A DNA stretch of 64,000 nucleotides. Source: Halomonas campaniensis. Lineage in GTDB: Bacteria; Pseudomonadota; Gammaproteobacteria; Pseudomonadales; Halomonadaceae. The stretch covers positions 95,612 through 159,611 of the forward strand of contig NZ_JACHZF010000010.1 of NCBI RefSeq assembly GCF_014193375.1, in the 5' to 3' direction. The position numbers and the translations under genes are program-made. Shown in pieces: positions 35,547-47,223 of this stretch. Each line of letters begins with the position of its first letter. Position 1 is the first letter of the stretch. A model generated the notes under the pieces. The model did no database searches and had not been told where the DNA came from. It saw only the letters and a program-made list of their open reading frames with translations.

Positions 35547-36463
35547 TGGCGCGTCGGCGTCGCGGCCTGCCGGTCAACGGGGTGCTGCTGCTGGACAAGC
35601 CGAAGGGCATTTCCAGCAACCACGCCCTGCAGCGCGCCCGGCGGCTGTTCCAGGCGCAGAAGGCGGGGCATACCGGGACCCTCGATCCCATGGCCACCGG
35701 GCTGCTGCCGGTCTGCTTCGGCGAGGCGACCAAGTTCTCCGCCCACCTGCAGGCGGCCGACAAGGTCTACCGCACCCGGGTCGAGCTCGGGGTGATCACC
35801 GACACCGGTGATGCCGAGGGCGAGGTGGTCGAGCGCCGCGAGGTGCCAAGGCTGACCGCGGCCGACGTCGAGGGGGTGCTGGAGCGCTTCCGCGGCGAGA
35901 TCGACCAGGTGCCGCCGATGTATTCGGCACTCAAGCACCAGGGGCGCAAGCTCTACGAGCTGGCCCGCGAGGGCAAGTCGATCGAGCGTGCAGCCCGGCG
36001 CGTGACGGTGTATGATGCGCGCCTTCTTGCCCTTGCCGACACCGCCTTCGACCTCGAAGTGCGCTGCAGCAAGGGCACCTATATCCGTACCCTGGCCGAG
36101 GACATCGGCCAGGCGCTGGGCTGCGGAGCGCACATCAGCGCGCTTCGCCGCCTGGCGACGGGCCCCTTCACGAGCGAGGGCATGCTGACCCTCGACGCGC
36201 TGGAGGCCCTGCCCGGCCAGGCCGAGCGTGAGGCGGTGCTGCTGCCCGTCGACGTGCTGGTCGACCACCTGCCGCGGCTCGAGGTCGAGGCTGCGGCGGC
36301 CGGACGGCTGACCCATGGCCAGTTGGCCCGGGTCGAGACCGGCGAGCTGGCCGGGGGCGAGACGGCAAGACTCTACTGCGACGGGGCCTTCCTGGGCCTC
36401 GGCGTGGTGGCGGGGCCACAGGAGGTGGCACCGAAACGGCTGCTGAGCAGCGCAGCCGATTGA
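35546..36463 (+). CDS. truB: tRNA pseudouridine(55) synthase TruB
   Basis: TruB makes pseudouridine 55 in the T loop of tRNAs and also acts as a tRNA chaperone. The 305-residue protein has the catalytic Asp in [14 protein letters not shown] (about residue 48), [18 protein letters not shown], the RRVTVYD motif and [15 protein letters not shown]. The C-terminal PUA-like part has [15 protein letters not shown]. It is coupled to rbfA by a one-base overlap. Confidence 0.96.
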   Translation: MARRRRGLPVNGVLLLDKPKGISSNHALQRARRLFQAQKAGHTGTLDPMATGLLPVCFGEATKFSAHLQAADKVYRTRVELGVITDTGDAEGEVVERREVPRLTAADVEGVLERFRGEIDQVPPMYSALKHQGRKLYELAREGKSIERAARRVTVYDARLLALADTAFDLEVRCSKGTYIRTLAEDIGQALGCGAHISALRRLATGPFTSEGMLTLDALEALPGQAEREAVLLPVDVLVDHLPRLEVEAAAAGRLTHGQLARVETGELAGGETARLYCDGAFLGLGVVAGPQEVAPKRLLSSAAD

Positions 36464-36477
36464 AGGGAGAGACGCCC

Positions 36478-36540
36478 GAGACTGCAAATATGCGTGGTCT
36501 CACACACTCATCATTCAGGCATATTGCTTACTGGAGAGAC
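36478..36540 (+). promoter_or_regulatory. Structured rpsO leader, possible S15 autoregulatory element
   Basis: GAGAC (36478-36482) can pair with GTCTC (36497-36501). The loop between them holds GCAAATATGC, which is complementary, with one bulge, to GCATATTGC (36519-36527) just before the ribosome binding site. GTCTC can also pair with GAGAC (36536-36540), which overlaps the binding site. Such competing pairings fit a pseudoknot or switch like those by which S15 controls its own message. Confidence 0.55.
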
Positions 36541-36542
36541 AG

Positions 36543-36812
36543 ATGGCACTGACAGCCGAGCAGAAGTCCGCAATCGTCAGCGAGTACGGTCGTGGCGACA
36601 ACGACACCGGTTCCCCCGAAGTGCAGGTAGCCCTGCTGAGCGCCAACATCGATGGCCTGCAGGACCACTTCAAGACCAACAAGCAGGACCACCACTCCCG
36701 TCGTGGCCTGATCCGCATGGTCAACCAGCGCCGCAAGCTGCTGGACTACCTGAAGCGCAAGGATTTCGAGCGCTATCAGTCGCTGATCCAGCGCCTGGGC
36801 CTGCGTCGCTAA
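36543..36812 (+). CDS. rpsO: 30S ribosomal protein S15
   Basis: S15 binds the central domain of 16S rRNA. The 89-residue protein shows the family pattern: [34 protein letters not shown] and [15 protein letters not shown], and ends RLGLRR. GGAGAG precedes the ATG. The leader is structured, and a long palindromic repeat begins right at the stop codon, before the terminator. Confidence 0.98.
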   Translation: MALTAEQKSAIVSEYGRGDNDTGSPEVQVALLSANIDGLQDHFKTNKQDHHSRRGLIRMVNQRRKLLDYLKRKDFERYQSLIQRLGLRR

Positions 36813-36954
36813 GAAAAGGGTATTTCGCTACTGCGCTCGATATCCTGGTCGCCGGCGGTGCTCGGAATCCTCATGTAGCGAGCTACACTCCGGTTCCTGC
36901 GCTCCGGCGGCAACCAGCCTCTCATCGCTCGTAACGCGAAATCCTCCTTTTCTT
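36811..36954. repeat. Long palindromic repeat, copy 1 (between rpsO and its terminator)
   Basis: The 144-base unit is a near-perfect palindrome around TGTAGC-GA-GCTACA (36874-36887). The outer arms AAGAAAAGG...ATTTCGC and GCGAAAT...CCTTTTCTT are complementary. The central 104 bases (36828-36931) are about 90% or more identical, in reverse orientation, to copy 2 at 39372-39514. It begins within the rpsO stop codon. No open frame with a binding site is present. It looks like a non-autonomous mobile palindromic unit. Confidence 0.85.
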
Positions 36955-36966
36955 CAGCTTTTCGAA

Positions 36967-37002
36967 ACGGGTAGCCCCCCCTACTGGGGCTACCCGTTTT
37001 GC
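36967..37002 (+). terminator. Terminator of rpsO
   Basis: AAACGGGTAGCCCC and GGGGCTACCCGTTT form a perfect 14-bp stem with a seven-base loop, followed by TGCTTCTT. It lies after the palindromic repeat. Confidence 0.88.
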
Positions 37003-37157
37003 TTCTTGGCGCCGGATCAGCCTCGAAAGACCGGAAGCGTGGCGATTCCACTGTGGAAATGTCGCTATCCGGTGGCCGCGGGGCGCGTCAACCCCTAAAA
37101 TGGTCGCCGAGTCAAAACGACCCAAACACAGAAAAGTAGATATTGAAGGAAGTCGCC

Positions 37158-39293
<2,136 letters not shown>

Positions 39294-39322
39294 GCTTCAA
39301 GTAAGCGGTAAGCCGAAGGCAT

Positions 39323-39357
39323 AACCGCCCCCGCAGCCTGGCTGCGGGGGCGGTTTT
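39323..39357 (+). terminator. Terminator of pnp
   Basis: AACCGCCCCCGCAG and CTGCGGGGGCGGTT form a 14-bp stem with a five-base loop, followed by TT. Confidence 0.9.
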
Positions 39358-39371
39358 CTATTTCTGGCTTA

Positions 39372-39512
39372 GAGGAAGCGCTGATTCATGTCGCGAGCGA
39401 TGAGAGGCTGATCGCCGCCGGAGCGCAGGAACCGGAGTGTAGCTCGCTACATGAGGATTCCGAGCACCGCCGGCGGTCAGGATATCGAGCGCAGCAGTGA
39501 ATCAGTGTTTCC

Positions 39513-39514
<2 letters not shown>
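39372..39514. repeat. Long palindromic repeat, copy 2 (between pnp and the thiolase gene)
   Basis: The 143-base palindrome is centred on TGTAGC-TC-GCTACA (39438-39451) and lies in reverse orientation to copy 1. The core matches copy 1 almost base for base. The outer arms GAGGAAGCGCTGATTCA and TGAATCAGTGTTTCCTC differ from those of copy 1 but pair with each other. The right end reaches the stop codon of the thiolase gene. Confidence 0.85.
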
Positions 39515-40688
<1,174 letters not shown>

Positions 40689-40864
40689 GGGGGAGTTCTC
40701 CTGAATCGGATGACGAGCTTGCGGCCCTGTCGCGGCAGCCGGACATGACCGGGGACCTTCAGCATAGGGGAGTCTTGTGCGCCGCGGCAATGCTTCCATG
40801 GGTCAAGAGGCGGCAAAGTAGCCGGACAGCGCACGGGGCAGCGGCAGGACGGGGCGATTCAGGC

Positions 40865-40888
40865 GGGCCGGCGGGGTATGGCCGGCCC
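40865..40888 (-). terminator. GC-rich hairpin after panD
   Basis: GGGCCGGC and GCCGGCCC form an eight-bp stem, followed by another GGCC-rich palindrome nearer to panD. There is no T run. It may mark the end of the pcnB-panD transcript. Confidence 0.4.
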
Positions 40889-40909
40889 GACGAGGGGCCG
40901 GCCCGGGGG

Positions 40910-41290
40910 TCAGGCCATCTGCACGGGGATGGCATGGCTGGTGTGGCTGACCGCGTTGCCTTCCTGGAGGTAGACCAGCGCCGGCTGGTGGTTCTCCAGC
41001 TCGGCGTCGCTGTAGTGGGCATAGCTGCAGATGATCACCCGGTCGCCGGGACCGGCCAGATGGGCGGCGGCGCCGTTGATGGAGATCACCTTCGAGCCCT
41101 CCTCGGCGCGGATGGCGTAGGTGGTGAAGCGCTGGCCGTTCTCGACGTTGTAGATCTGGATCTGCTCGTTCTCACGGATGCCGGACATGTCGAGCAGCTC
41201 GCCGTCGATGGCGCAGGAGCCCTCGTAGTTGAGCACGGCATGGGTGACGCGGGCCATGTGCAGCTTGGCCTTGAGCATGATGGTGAACAT
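40910..41290 (-). CDS. panD: Aspartate 1-decarboxylase PanD (proenzyme)
   Basis: PanD makes beta-alanine for pantothenate. The 126-residue proenzyme has the self-cleavage site Gly24-Ser25 in [10 protein letters not shown], which yields the pyruvoyl group, and the conserved [14 protein letters not shown] and [16 protein letters not shown]. It is the last gene of the pcnB-folK-panB-panC-panD run. Downstream lies a GC-rich hairpin. Confidence 0.97.
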   Translation of the reverse strand: MFTIMLKAKLHMARVTHAVLNYEGSCAIDGELLDMSGIRENEQIQIYNVENGQRFTTYAIRAEEGSKVISINGAAAHLAGPGDRVIICSYAHYSDAELENHQPALVYLQEGNAVSHTSHAIPVQMA

Positions 41291-41326
41291 GGAAGCGTGA
41301 TCCTCCGGTAGCGGATGGGCGGCGCG

Positions 41327-42175
41327 TCAGCGCGGCAGGGTCAGGGTCAGGTTGTCGATCAGCCGGGTCGTGCCCAGGCGGGCGGCGACCAGCAGCACGG
41401 CCTCGCGGGTCGCCTGCGTGACGGGGCCCAGGTCGGCCGCTCGCAGCTCCAGGTAGTCCGGCGAGAAGCCGGCCTCCTGCAGGCGGGCATAGCCGCTGGC
41501 CAGGGTGGCACCGGCGGCTTCGCCGGCCTCCAGGGCATCGCGCAGCTCGAACAGGGTCCGGTAGAGGGCCGGCGCGGTGGCGCGCTGCGCGGCATCCAGG
41601 TAGCCGTTGCGCGAGGAGAGCGCCAGGCCATCCTCGGCCCGCTGGATGGGCACGCCGACGATCTCGATGGAGAAGTGCAGGTCGGCGACCATGCGGCGGA
41701 TCACCGCCAGCTGCTGGTAGTCCTTCTCGCCGAAGCAGGCTACATGGGGCTGCACCAGGTTGAAGAGCATGCCGACCACCGTCGAGACGCCATCGAAGTG
41801 GCCGGGGCGGGAGGCGTCGCACAGCCCCTCGGTGACGTCGGGCACCACGATGCGCGTCTGGGCCTCGAGCCCGCGGGGGTAGACGGTGGCGGTCTCGGGG
41901 GCGAACAGCAGGTCGCAGCCGACGGCCTCGAGCTTCTCCTGATCCTCGGCCAGGGTGCGCGGGTAGGCATCCAGGTCTTCCCCAGCACCGAACTGCATCG
42001 GATTGACGAAGATGGTGGCGATCACCACCTCGGCATGCTGGCGGGCGGTCTCCACCAGGGCCAGGTGGCCGGCATGCAGGTTGCCCATGGTCGGAACGAG
42101 CGCGATGCGCTCGCCACGACGCCGGACGTCGTCCAGCGCCTCGCGCAGGGCGGGAATCTCTCTCAGGGTGCGCAT
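41327..42175 (-). CDS. panC: Pantothenate synthetase PanC
   Basis: PanC joins pantoate and beta-alanine with ATP. The 282-residue protein has the nucleotide motif PTMGNLHAGHLALV, the FVNPMQFGAGEDLDAYPRT segment, CFGEKDYQQLAVIRRMV and the KMSKS-like region LALSSRNGYL. It lies 15 bases after panB and 36 before panD on the minus strand, so the whole pantothenate branch is in one unit. Confidence 0.97.
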   Translation of the reverse strand: MRTLREIPALREALDDVRRRGERIALVPTMGNLHAGHLALVETARQHAEVVIATIFVNPMQFGAGEDLDAYPRTLAEDQEKLEAVGCDLLFAPETATVYPRGLEAQTRIVVPDVTEGLCDASRPGHFDGVSTVVGMLFNLVQPHVACFGEKDYQQLAVIRRMVADLHFSIEIVGVPIQRAEDGLALSSRNGYLDAAQRATAPALYRTLFELRDALEAGEAAGATLASGYARLQEAGFSPDYLELRAADLGPVTQATREAVLLVAARLGTTRLIDNLTLTLPR

Positions 42176-42190
42176 GGCGGGTCTCCGGGA

Positions 42191-42982
42191 CTAGAAGCAG
42201 TGCTCGGCCGCCGGGAAGCGCCGGGCCTTCACCTCGTCATGGTAGCGGCGGAAGGCGCCCTGGATGTCGTCCGCCTCCGCCATGAAGTTCTTTACGAAAC
42301 GGGGCGTACGGCCATGGGTCACGCCGAGCACGTCGTGCATCACCAGGATCTGGCCGTCGGTGTCGGCCCCGGCCCCGATGCCGATCACCGGCACCTCCAG
42401 GGCCTCGCTGACGGCGCGGCCGAGGCTGGCCGGCACGCACTCCAGAAGGATCACCGAGGCGCCGGCCTCGACCAGGGTGCGGGCGTCCTCGAGGATCTGG
42501 GTGGCGCGCTCGGCCTCGCGGCCCTGGACCTTGTAGCCGCCCAGCTGGTAGACCGACTGGGGGGTGAGGCCCAGGTGCGCACAGACCGGCACGCCGCGGC
42601 GGGTGAGCTCGCGGATGCCCTCCGCCATCCAGGCCTCGCCCTCGACCTTGACCAGCTCGGCCCCGGCGCGCATCAGCTCGCCGGCGTCCTGCAGCAGGCG
42701 GTCGGTGCTCGAGTTGCTCATGAAGGGCAGGTCCACCATCAGCAGGCTGGCCCCCTTGCCGCGGGCCACGCAGCGGGTGTGGTAGCAGATCTCGTCCAGG
42801 GTGACCGGCAGGGTGCTGGCATGCCCCTGCAGGACCATGCCCAGGGAGTCGCCCACCAGCAGCACCTCGATGCCGGCGTCGCCGGCGGCCCGGGCGAAGG
42901 AGGCATCATAGGCGGTCAGGCAGCTGAAGGGCTCGCCGTTGCGCTTGAAGGCCTGCAGCGTGCTCAGGGTGACGGTTTTCAT
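42191..42982 (-). CDS. panB: 3-Methyl-2-oxobutanoate hydroxymethyltransferase PanB
   Basis: PanB transfers a hydroxymethyl group from methylene-tetrahydrofolate to ketoisovalerate. The 263-residue TIM-barrel protein shows LTAYDASFARAAGDAGIEVLL near the start, the metal-binding VGDSLGMVLQGH, KVEGEAWM and ECVPASLG with the catalytic Glu. It lies 118 bases after folK. The start context is weak but the N-terminus is as expected. Confidence 0.97.
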   Translation of the reverse strand: MKTVTLSTLQAFKRNGEPFSCLTAYDASFARAAGDAGIEVLLVGDSLGMVLQGHASTLPVTLDEICYHTRCVARGKGASLLMVDLPFMSNSSTDRLLQDAGELMRAGAELVKVEGEAWMAEGIRELTRRGVPVCAHLGLTPQSVYQLGGYKVQGREAERATQILEDARTLVEAGASVILLECVPASLGRAVSEALEVPVIGIGAGADTDGQILVMHDVLGVTHGRTPRFVKNFMAEADDIQGAFRRYHDEVKARRFPAAEHCF

Positions 42983-43100
42983 GGCGTGCTCTCGTCGTCG
43001 TGTCGTCGAGACGGGCGGGCGTCGCGCCCCCTCGTGTGTAACCTGCGATTGTTACCCGAACCGCCTCGGCGTGTCGACCAGTAACACTTCTGCGAGTGTT

Positions 43101-43595
43101 TCAGGCGTCGGGTAACACCAGTTCCCGCTGGCTCCCGTCCAGGCGAGCGGCCAGCTCGGCGACGCGCCGGCCGTCCGGCAGTGCGAGCGTCGGCGCCAGC
43201 TCCGCCAGGGGGACCAGCACGAAGGCGCGTCGGGTCATCTCGGGATGCGGCACCGTCAGGCGCGGCAGCGTCAGGCAGCGGTCATCGAAAAGTAGCAGAT
43301 CCAGATCCAGGGTGCGGGGCCCCCAGTGCCGGCGGCGCACGCGACGGTGACGCTGCTCCAGCGCCTGGAGCTGGTCCAGCAGTGCCAGCGGCGAGAGGCG
43401 TGTCTCGAGCCGCGCCACGGCGTTGATGAAGTCGGGCTGGTCCTGGGGGCCCACGGGTCGACTGGCGTAGAGGCGTGACGCCGCCGCGAGGCGGGTCAGG
43501 GGCAGGCGATCCAGGGCCTCGAGGGCCCGTTCGACCTGGCGGCGCGGCCCCTCGAGGTTGCTGCCCAGGCCGATCCAGGCGTGGTGCAGGCTCAT
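43101..43595 (-). CDS. folK: 2-Amino-4-hydroxy-6-hydroxymethyldihydropteridine pyrophosphokinase FolK
   Basis: FolK transfers pyrophosphate to the pterin before FolP acts. The 164-residue protein has AWIGLGSNLEGP near the start, PDFINAVARLET and the active-site segment WGPRTLDLDLLLFDD with two metal-binding Asp, then VPHPEMTRRAFVLVPL. Its ATG overlaps the pcnB stop by four bases, so it is coupled to pcnB, as in Pseudomonas and E. coli. Confidence 0.96.
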   Translation of the reverse strand: MSLHHAWIGLGSNLEGPRRQVERALEALDRLPLTRLAAASRLYASRPVGPQDQPDFINAVARLETRLSPLALLDQLQALEQRHRRVRRRHWGPRTLDLDLLLFDDRCLTLPRLTVPHPEMTRRAFVLVPLAELAPTLALPDGRRVAELAARLDGSQRELVLPDA

Positions 43596-44989
43596 GAATC
43601 GCTCGACGGGCCCCGTGGCTTGCGGCGGCGACGCTTGCGCTTGCGCGGCGCGCCGCTGCCGGCCGGGTTGGCGCCGGCCTTGTCGAGCAGGCGGCGCTGC
43701 TCGTGCTCGTCGGCCTGCTGGAACGCCGTCCACCAGTCGCCGAGGCCTGGCGCGAGCTCGCCGGCTCCCTCGCGCAGCAGCAGCAGGTCGTAGGCGGCGC
43801 GGAAGCGGGGGTGCTCACGGGTCTGGTAGACCCGGCGACCGCGGCGCATCGGCAAGCGCTGCTGGAGGTCCCAGATGTCGCGCATCGGCAGGCTGAAGCG
43901 CTTGGGGATGGAGATGTGCTGGAGCTGGCGCGAGACCACCTGCTGGGAGGCGGCCTGCAGGGCGGGGATCGGCGGCATGCCGTCGCGCTCGTGGGCGACC
44001 TGGCGCAGCTGCACGGGGCCCCACAGCAGGGCGGCGAACAGGAACGCCGGGGTGACCGGGCGCTCCTCGGCGATGCGCCGGTCGGTGCTCTCCAGGGCCA
44101 GCTCGACCAGGCGCTCGGCCCAGGGCAGCTCGGCCATGGCCTCATCGGCCTCGGGGAACAGCATGGCGAAGAGGCCGTAGTGGCGCAGCAGGTGGAAGGT
44201 CTCCAGCCCGTGGCCGCCCATGAACAGCTTGAGGATCTCGTCGAACAGGCGCGCCGGCGGGATCTGCAGCAGCAGCGGGGCGAGCTCGTGAATCGGGGCC
44301 TCGGTGGCCGGGTCCAGGTGGAAGTCGAGCTTGGCGGCGAAGCGCACCGCACGCAGCATGCGCACCGGGTCCTCGCGGTAGCGGGTCGCCGGGTCGCCGA
44401 TCAGGCGCAGGGTACGCGCCTCGATGTCACGCACGCCGTCGGCGAAGTCGTGGATGGAGAAGTCGGCGATGCTGTAGTAGAGGGCGTTGATGGTGAAGTC
44501 GCGGCGCAGCGCATCCTCCTGGATGTCGCCCCAGACGTTGTCGCGCAGCAGCAGCCCCTCGTCGGACTGCTGGGCGATATGGTCGCCGTGGTCATCGCTC
44601 GGCTTGCCGCGGAAGGTGGTGACCTCGATCACCTCGCGTCCGAAGCGCACGTGGACGATGCGGAAGCGCCGGCCGATGATCCTCGAGTTGCGGAACAGCT
44701 CCTTGACCTGCTCCGGCGTGGCATCGGTGGCCACGTCGAAGTCCTTGGGCATGCGCCCGAGCAGCGAGTCGCGGATGCAGCCGCCCACCAGGTAGGCCTC
44801 GTAGCCGGCGTTGTGCAGCCGATAGAGGACCTTGAGGGCGGCGTCGCTGAAGTGCTGGCGCGACACCGGATGCTCCTGGCGGGGGATGATGCGCAGCTCG
44901 GGGCCGCCACCGGAGGAGGTCTCGGGGCCGAACAGGGATTTCAGGCGTTCGCCCGGACTCTGCAGAAAGCGGGTAAATCCTTTGAACAT
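43592..44989 (-). CDS. pcnB: Poly(A) polymerase PcnB
   Basis: PcnB adds poly(A) tails that speed RNA decay. The 465-residue protein has the class II nucleotidyltransferase motif YLVGGCIRDSLLG with DFDVAT, the metal-binding Asp pair, then RRDFTINALYYSI and DPVRMLRAVRFAAKL. The C-terminus is rich in Arg and Lys (about 440-460), as usual for PcnB and unlike CCA-adding enzymes. I chose ATG 44989 (MFKGFTRFL). It lies about 100 bases downstream of the CrcZ-like RNA. Confidence 0.95.
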   Translation of the reverse strand: MFKGFTRFLQSPGERLKSLFGPETSSGGGPELRIIPRQEHPVSRQHFSDAALKVLYRLHNAGYEAYLVGGCIRDSLLGRMPKDFDVATDATPEQVKELFRNSRIIGRRFRIVHVRFGREVIEVTTFRGKPSDDHGDHIAQQSDEGLLLRDNVWGDIQEDALRRDFTINALYYSIADFSIHDFADGVRDIEARTLRLIGDPATRYREDPVRMLRAVRFAAKLDFHLDPATEAPIHELAPLLLQIPPARLFDEILKLFMGGHGLETFHLLRHYGLFAMLFPEADEAMAELPWAERLVELALESTDRRIAEERPVTPAFLFAALLWGPVQLRQVAHERDGMPPIPALQAASQQVVSRQLQHISIPKRFSLPMRDIWDLQQRLPMRRGRRVYQTREHPRFRAAYDLLLLREGAGELAPGLGDWWTAFQQADEHEQRRLLDKAGANPAGSGAPRKRKRRRRKPRGPSSDS

Positions 44990-45088
44990 GCGGCGATATC
45001 GACTCGCGGGGTGCGAAAAGGCTTGAGTGTAGCCGACCCCCGGCACCTTGCATAGGTGCGTGCCGGCCGGCGGGGCCACACAGTAGAA

Positions 45089-45112
45089 GGGGGAGGCCTC
45101 TCGGCCTCCCCC
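45089..45112 (-). terminator. Terminator of the CrcZ-like RNA
   Basis: GGGGGAGGCC and GGCCTCCCCC form a perfect 10-bp stem with loop GAGA on the minus strand, followed by TTCTACT. The T run is weak, so some read-through into pcnB is possible. Confidence 0.8.
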
Positions 45113-45580
45113 TCAAGGAGTCTTGCAGCATCCGTGCTGCTGGTTCTTCTTCGTGATGGCACATCGCCTTGAATACGCACCACAGTCACCAAGGAGGATT
45201 CAGGCAAGCAGTGTTGTTGTCCTTGTTGGCGCTCCCGAAGGTGACCGCCTCGTATTCAAAACAATAATCCAACCACGACGGCAAGTGGATTGCCTCCCCC
45301 CGGCTTGTTGGTGTTGTTGCCGGGGGTGCACCTCGTCGGCCCTTGTTCTTGTTGGCAGCCGTGACGGGTGCGTCGCGTCCTGGTCTTCCGGTGCCTCGAG
45401 CGATTGTTGTTGTTGGCTCGAGAGGGTGACACGCGTCCGGGATTGTTGTTGTTCGGTCGTCGTGTCTCGGTGGCCGGCCCGCGAGTGTTGTTGTTGTCGG
45501 CTTGGCGGGCCCCGTCACGCCTGGCTGCCTGTTGTTGTTGTTGTTGGCAGCGGGTGACGCCGGAATTTGTTTTTCTTGCC
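45089..45580 (-). ncRNA. crcZ: CrcZ-like small RNA with hairpin-enclosed CA motifs
   Basis: The stretch between cbrB and pcnB has no credible gene but many AAnAAnAA motifs on the minus strand, the target of Hfq with Crc. Plus-strand positions are 45570-45577, 45531-45545, 45488-45497, 45443-45453, 45404-45414, 45343-45353, 45305-45318, 45213-45228 and 45144-45151. Stems enclose most: 45524-45529 with 45546-45551, 45476-45482 with 45505-45511, 45428-45433 with 45461-45466, 45395-45401 with 45416-45422, 45297-45304 with 45319-45326, and 45169-45177 with 45251-45259. A sigma-54 promoter precedes and a terminator follows. In Pseudomonas, crcZ occupies this place and relieves catabolite repression by binding Hfq/Crc. 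Ends are inferred. Confidence 0.85.
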
Positions 45581-45586
45581 CAATAC

Positions 45587-45605
45587 TATTGCACTGGCCA
45601 TGCCA
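45587..45605 (-). promoter_or_regulatory. Sigma-54 promoter of the CrcZ-like RNA
   Basis: On the minus strand TGGCATGGCCAGTGCAATA has GG and GC exactly ten bases apart, the -24/-12 pattern. The start would be near 45580. CbrB, encoded upstream, is a sigma-54 activator. Confidence 0.8.
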
Positions 45606-45679
45606 TGTCGTTTTTTCGCATTTATTTTCAGTGGCTTGTGGAGTCGCTGTCCGGGGCGCCCAGCGGTGAGGGGGTCGAG

Positions 45680-45730
45680 TGTTACCGTCCGGGCGCGGTT
45701 GTGGGGCGATGGCTGTGTGGGACGGTAACA
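45680..45730. promoter_or_regulatory. Inverted repeat, probable CbrB activator site
   Basis: TGTTACCGTCC (45680-45690) and its exact complement GGACGGTAACA (45720-45730) are 29 bases apart. TGTTAC and GTAACA resemble half-sites described for CbrB in Pseudomonas, as I recall them. The centre is about 100 bp upstream of the -24 element, a normal enhancer distance. It could also be a hairpin at the end of the cbrB message. Confidence 0.65.
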
Positions 45731-45825
45731 AATGGTGCAGAAAGGGGGCGGGGGACGGCGCCGGGGCGCGCCGGACCCGGTTGCGGGGGACTTGCACCAT
45801 GGTCGCATGGACCCGGCGAGGGCGG

Positions 45826-47219
<1,394 letters not shown>

Positions 47220-47223
<4 letters not shown>

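Noticed and set aside
36809..37051. Small frames within the palindromic repeats (also near 39451-39858)
   Set aside because: Both copies give similar short peptides only because the DNA is repeated. There is no binding site, and frames run into the thiolase or rpsO regions.
45404..45547. TTG repeats as a plain microsatellite or a CRISPR-like array
   Set aside because: Repeats are short, of different lengths, and each is bounded by a different stem. There are no constant repeats with spacers and no cas genes.
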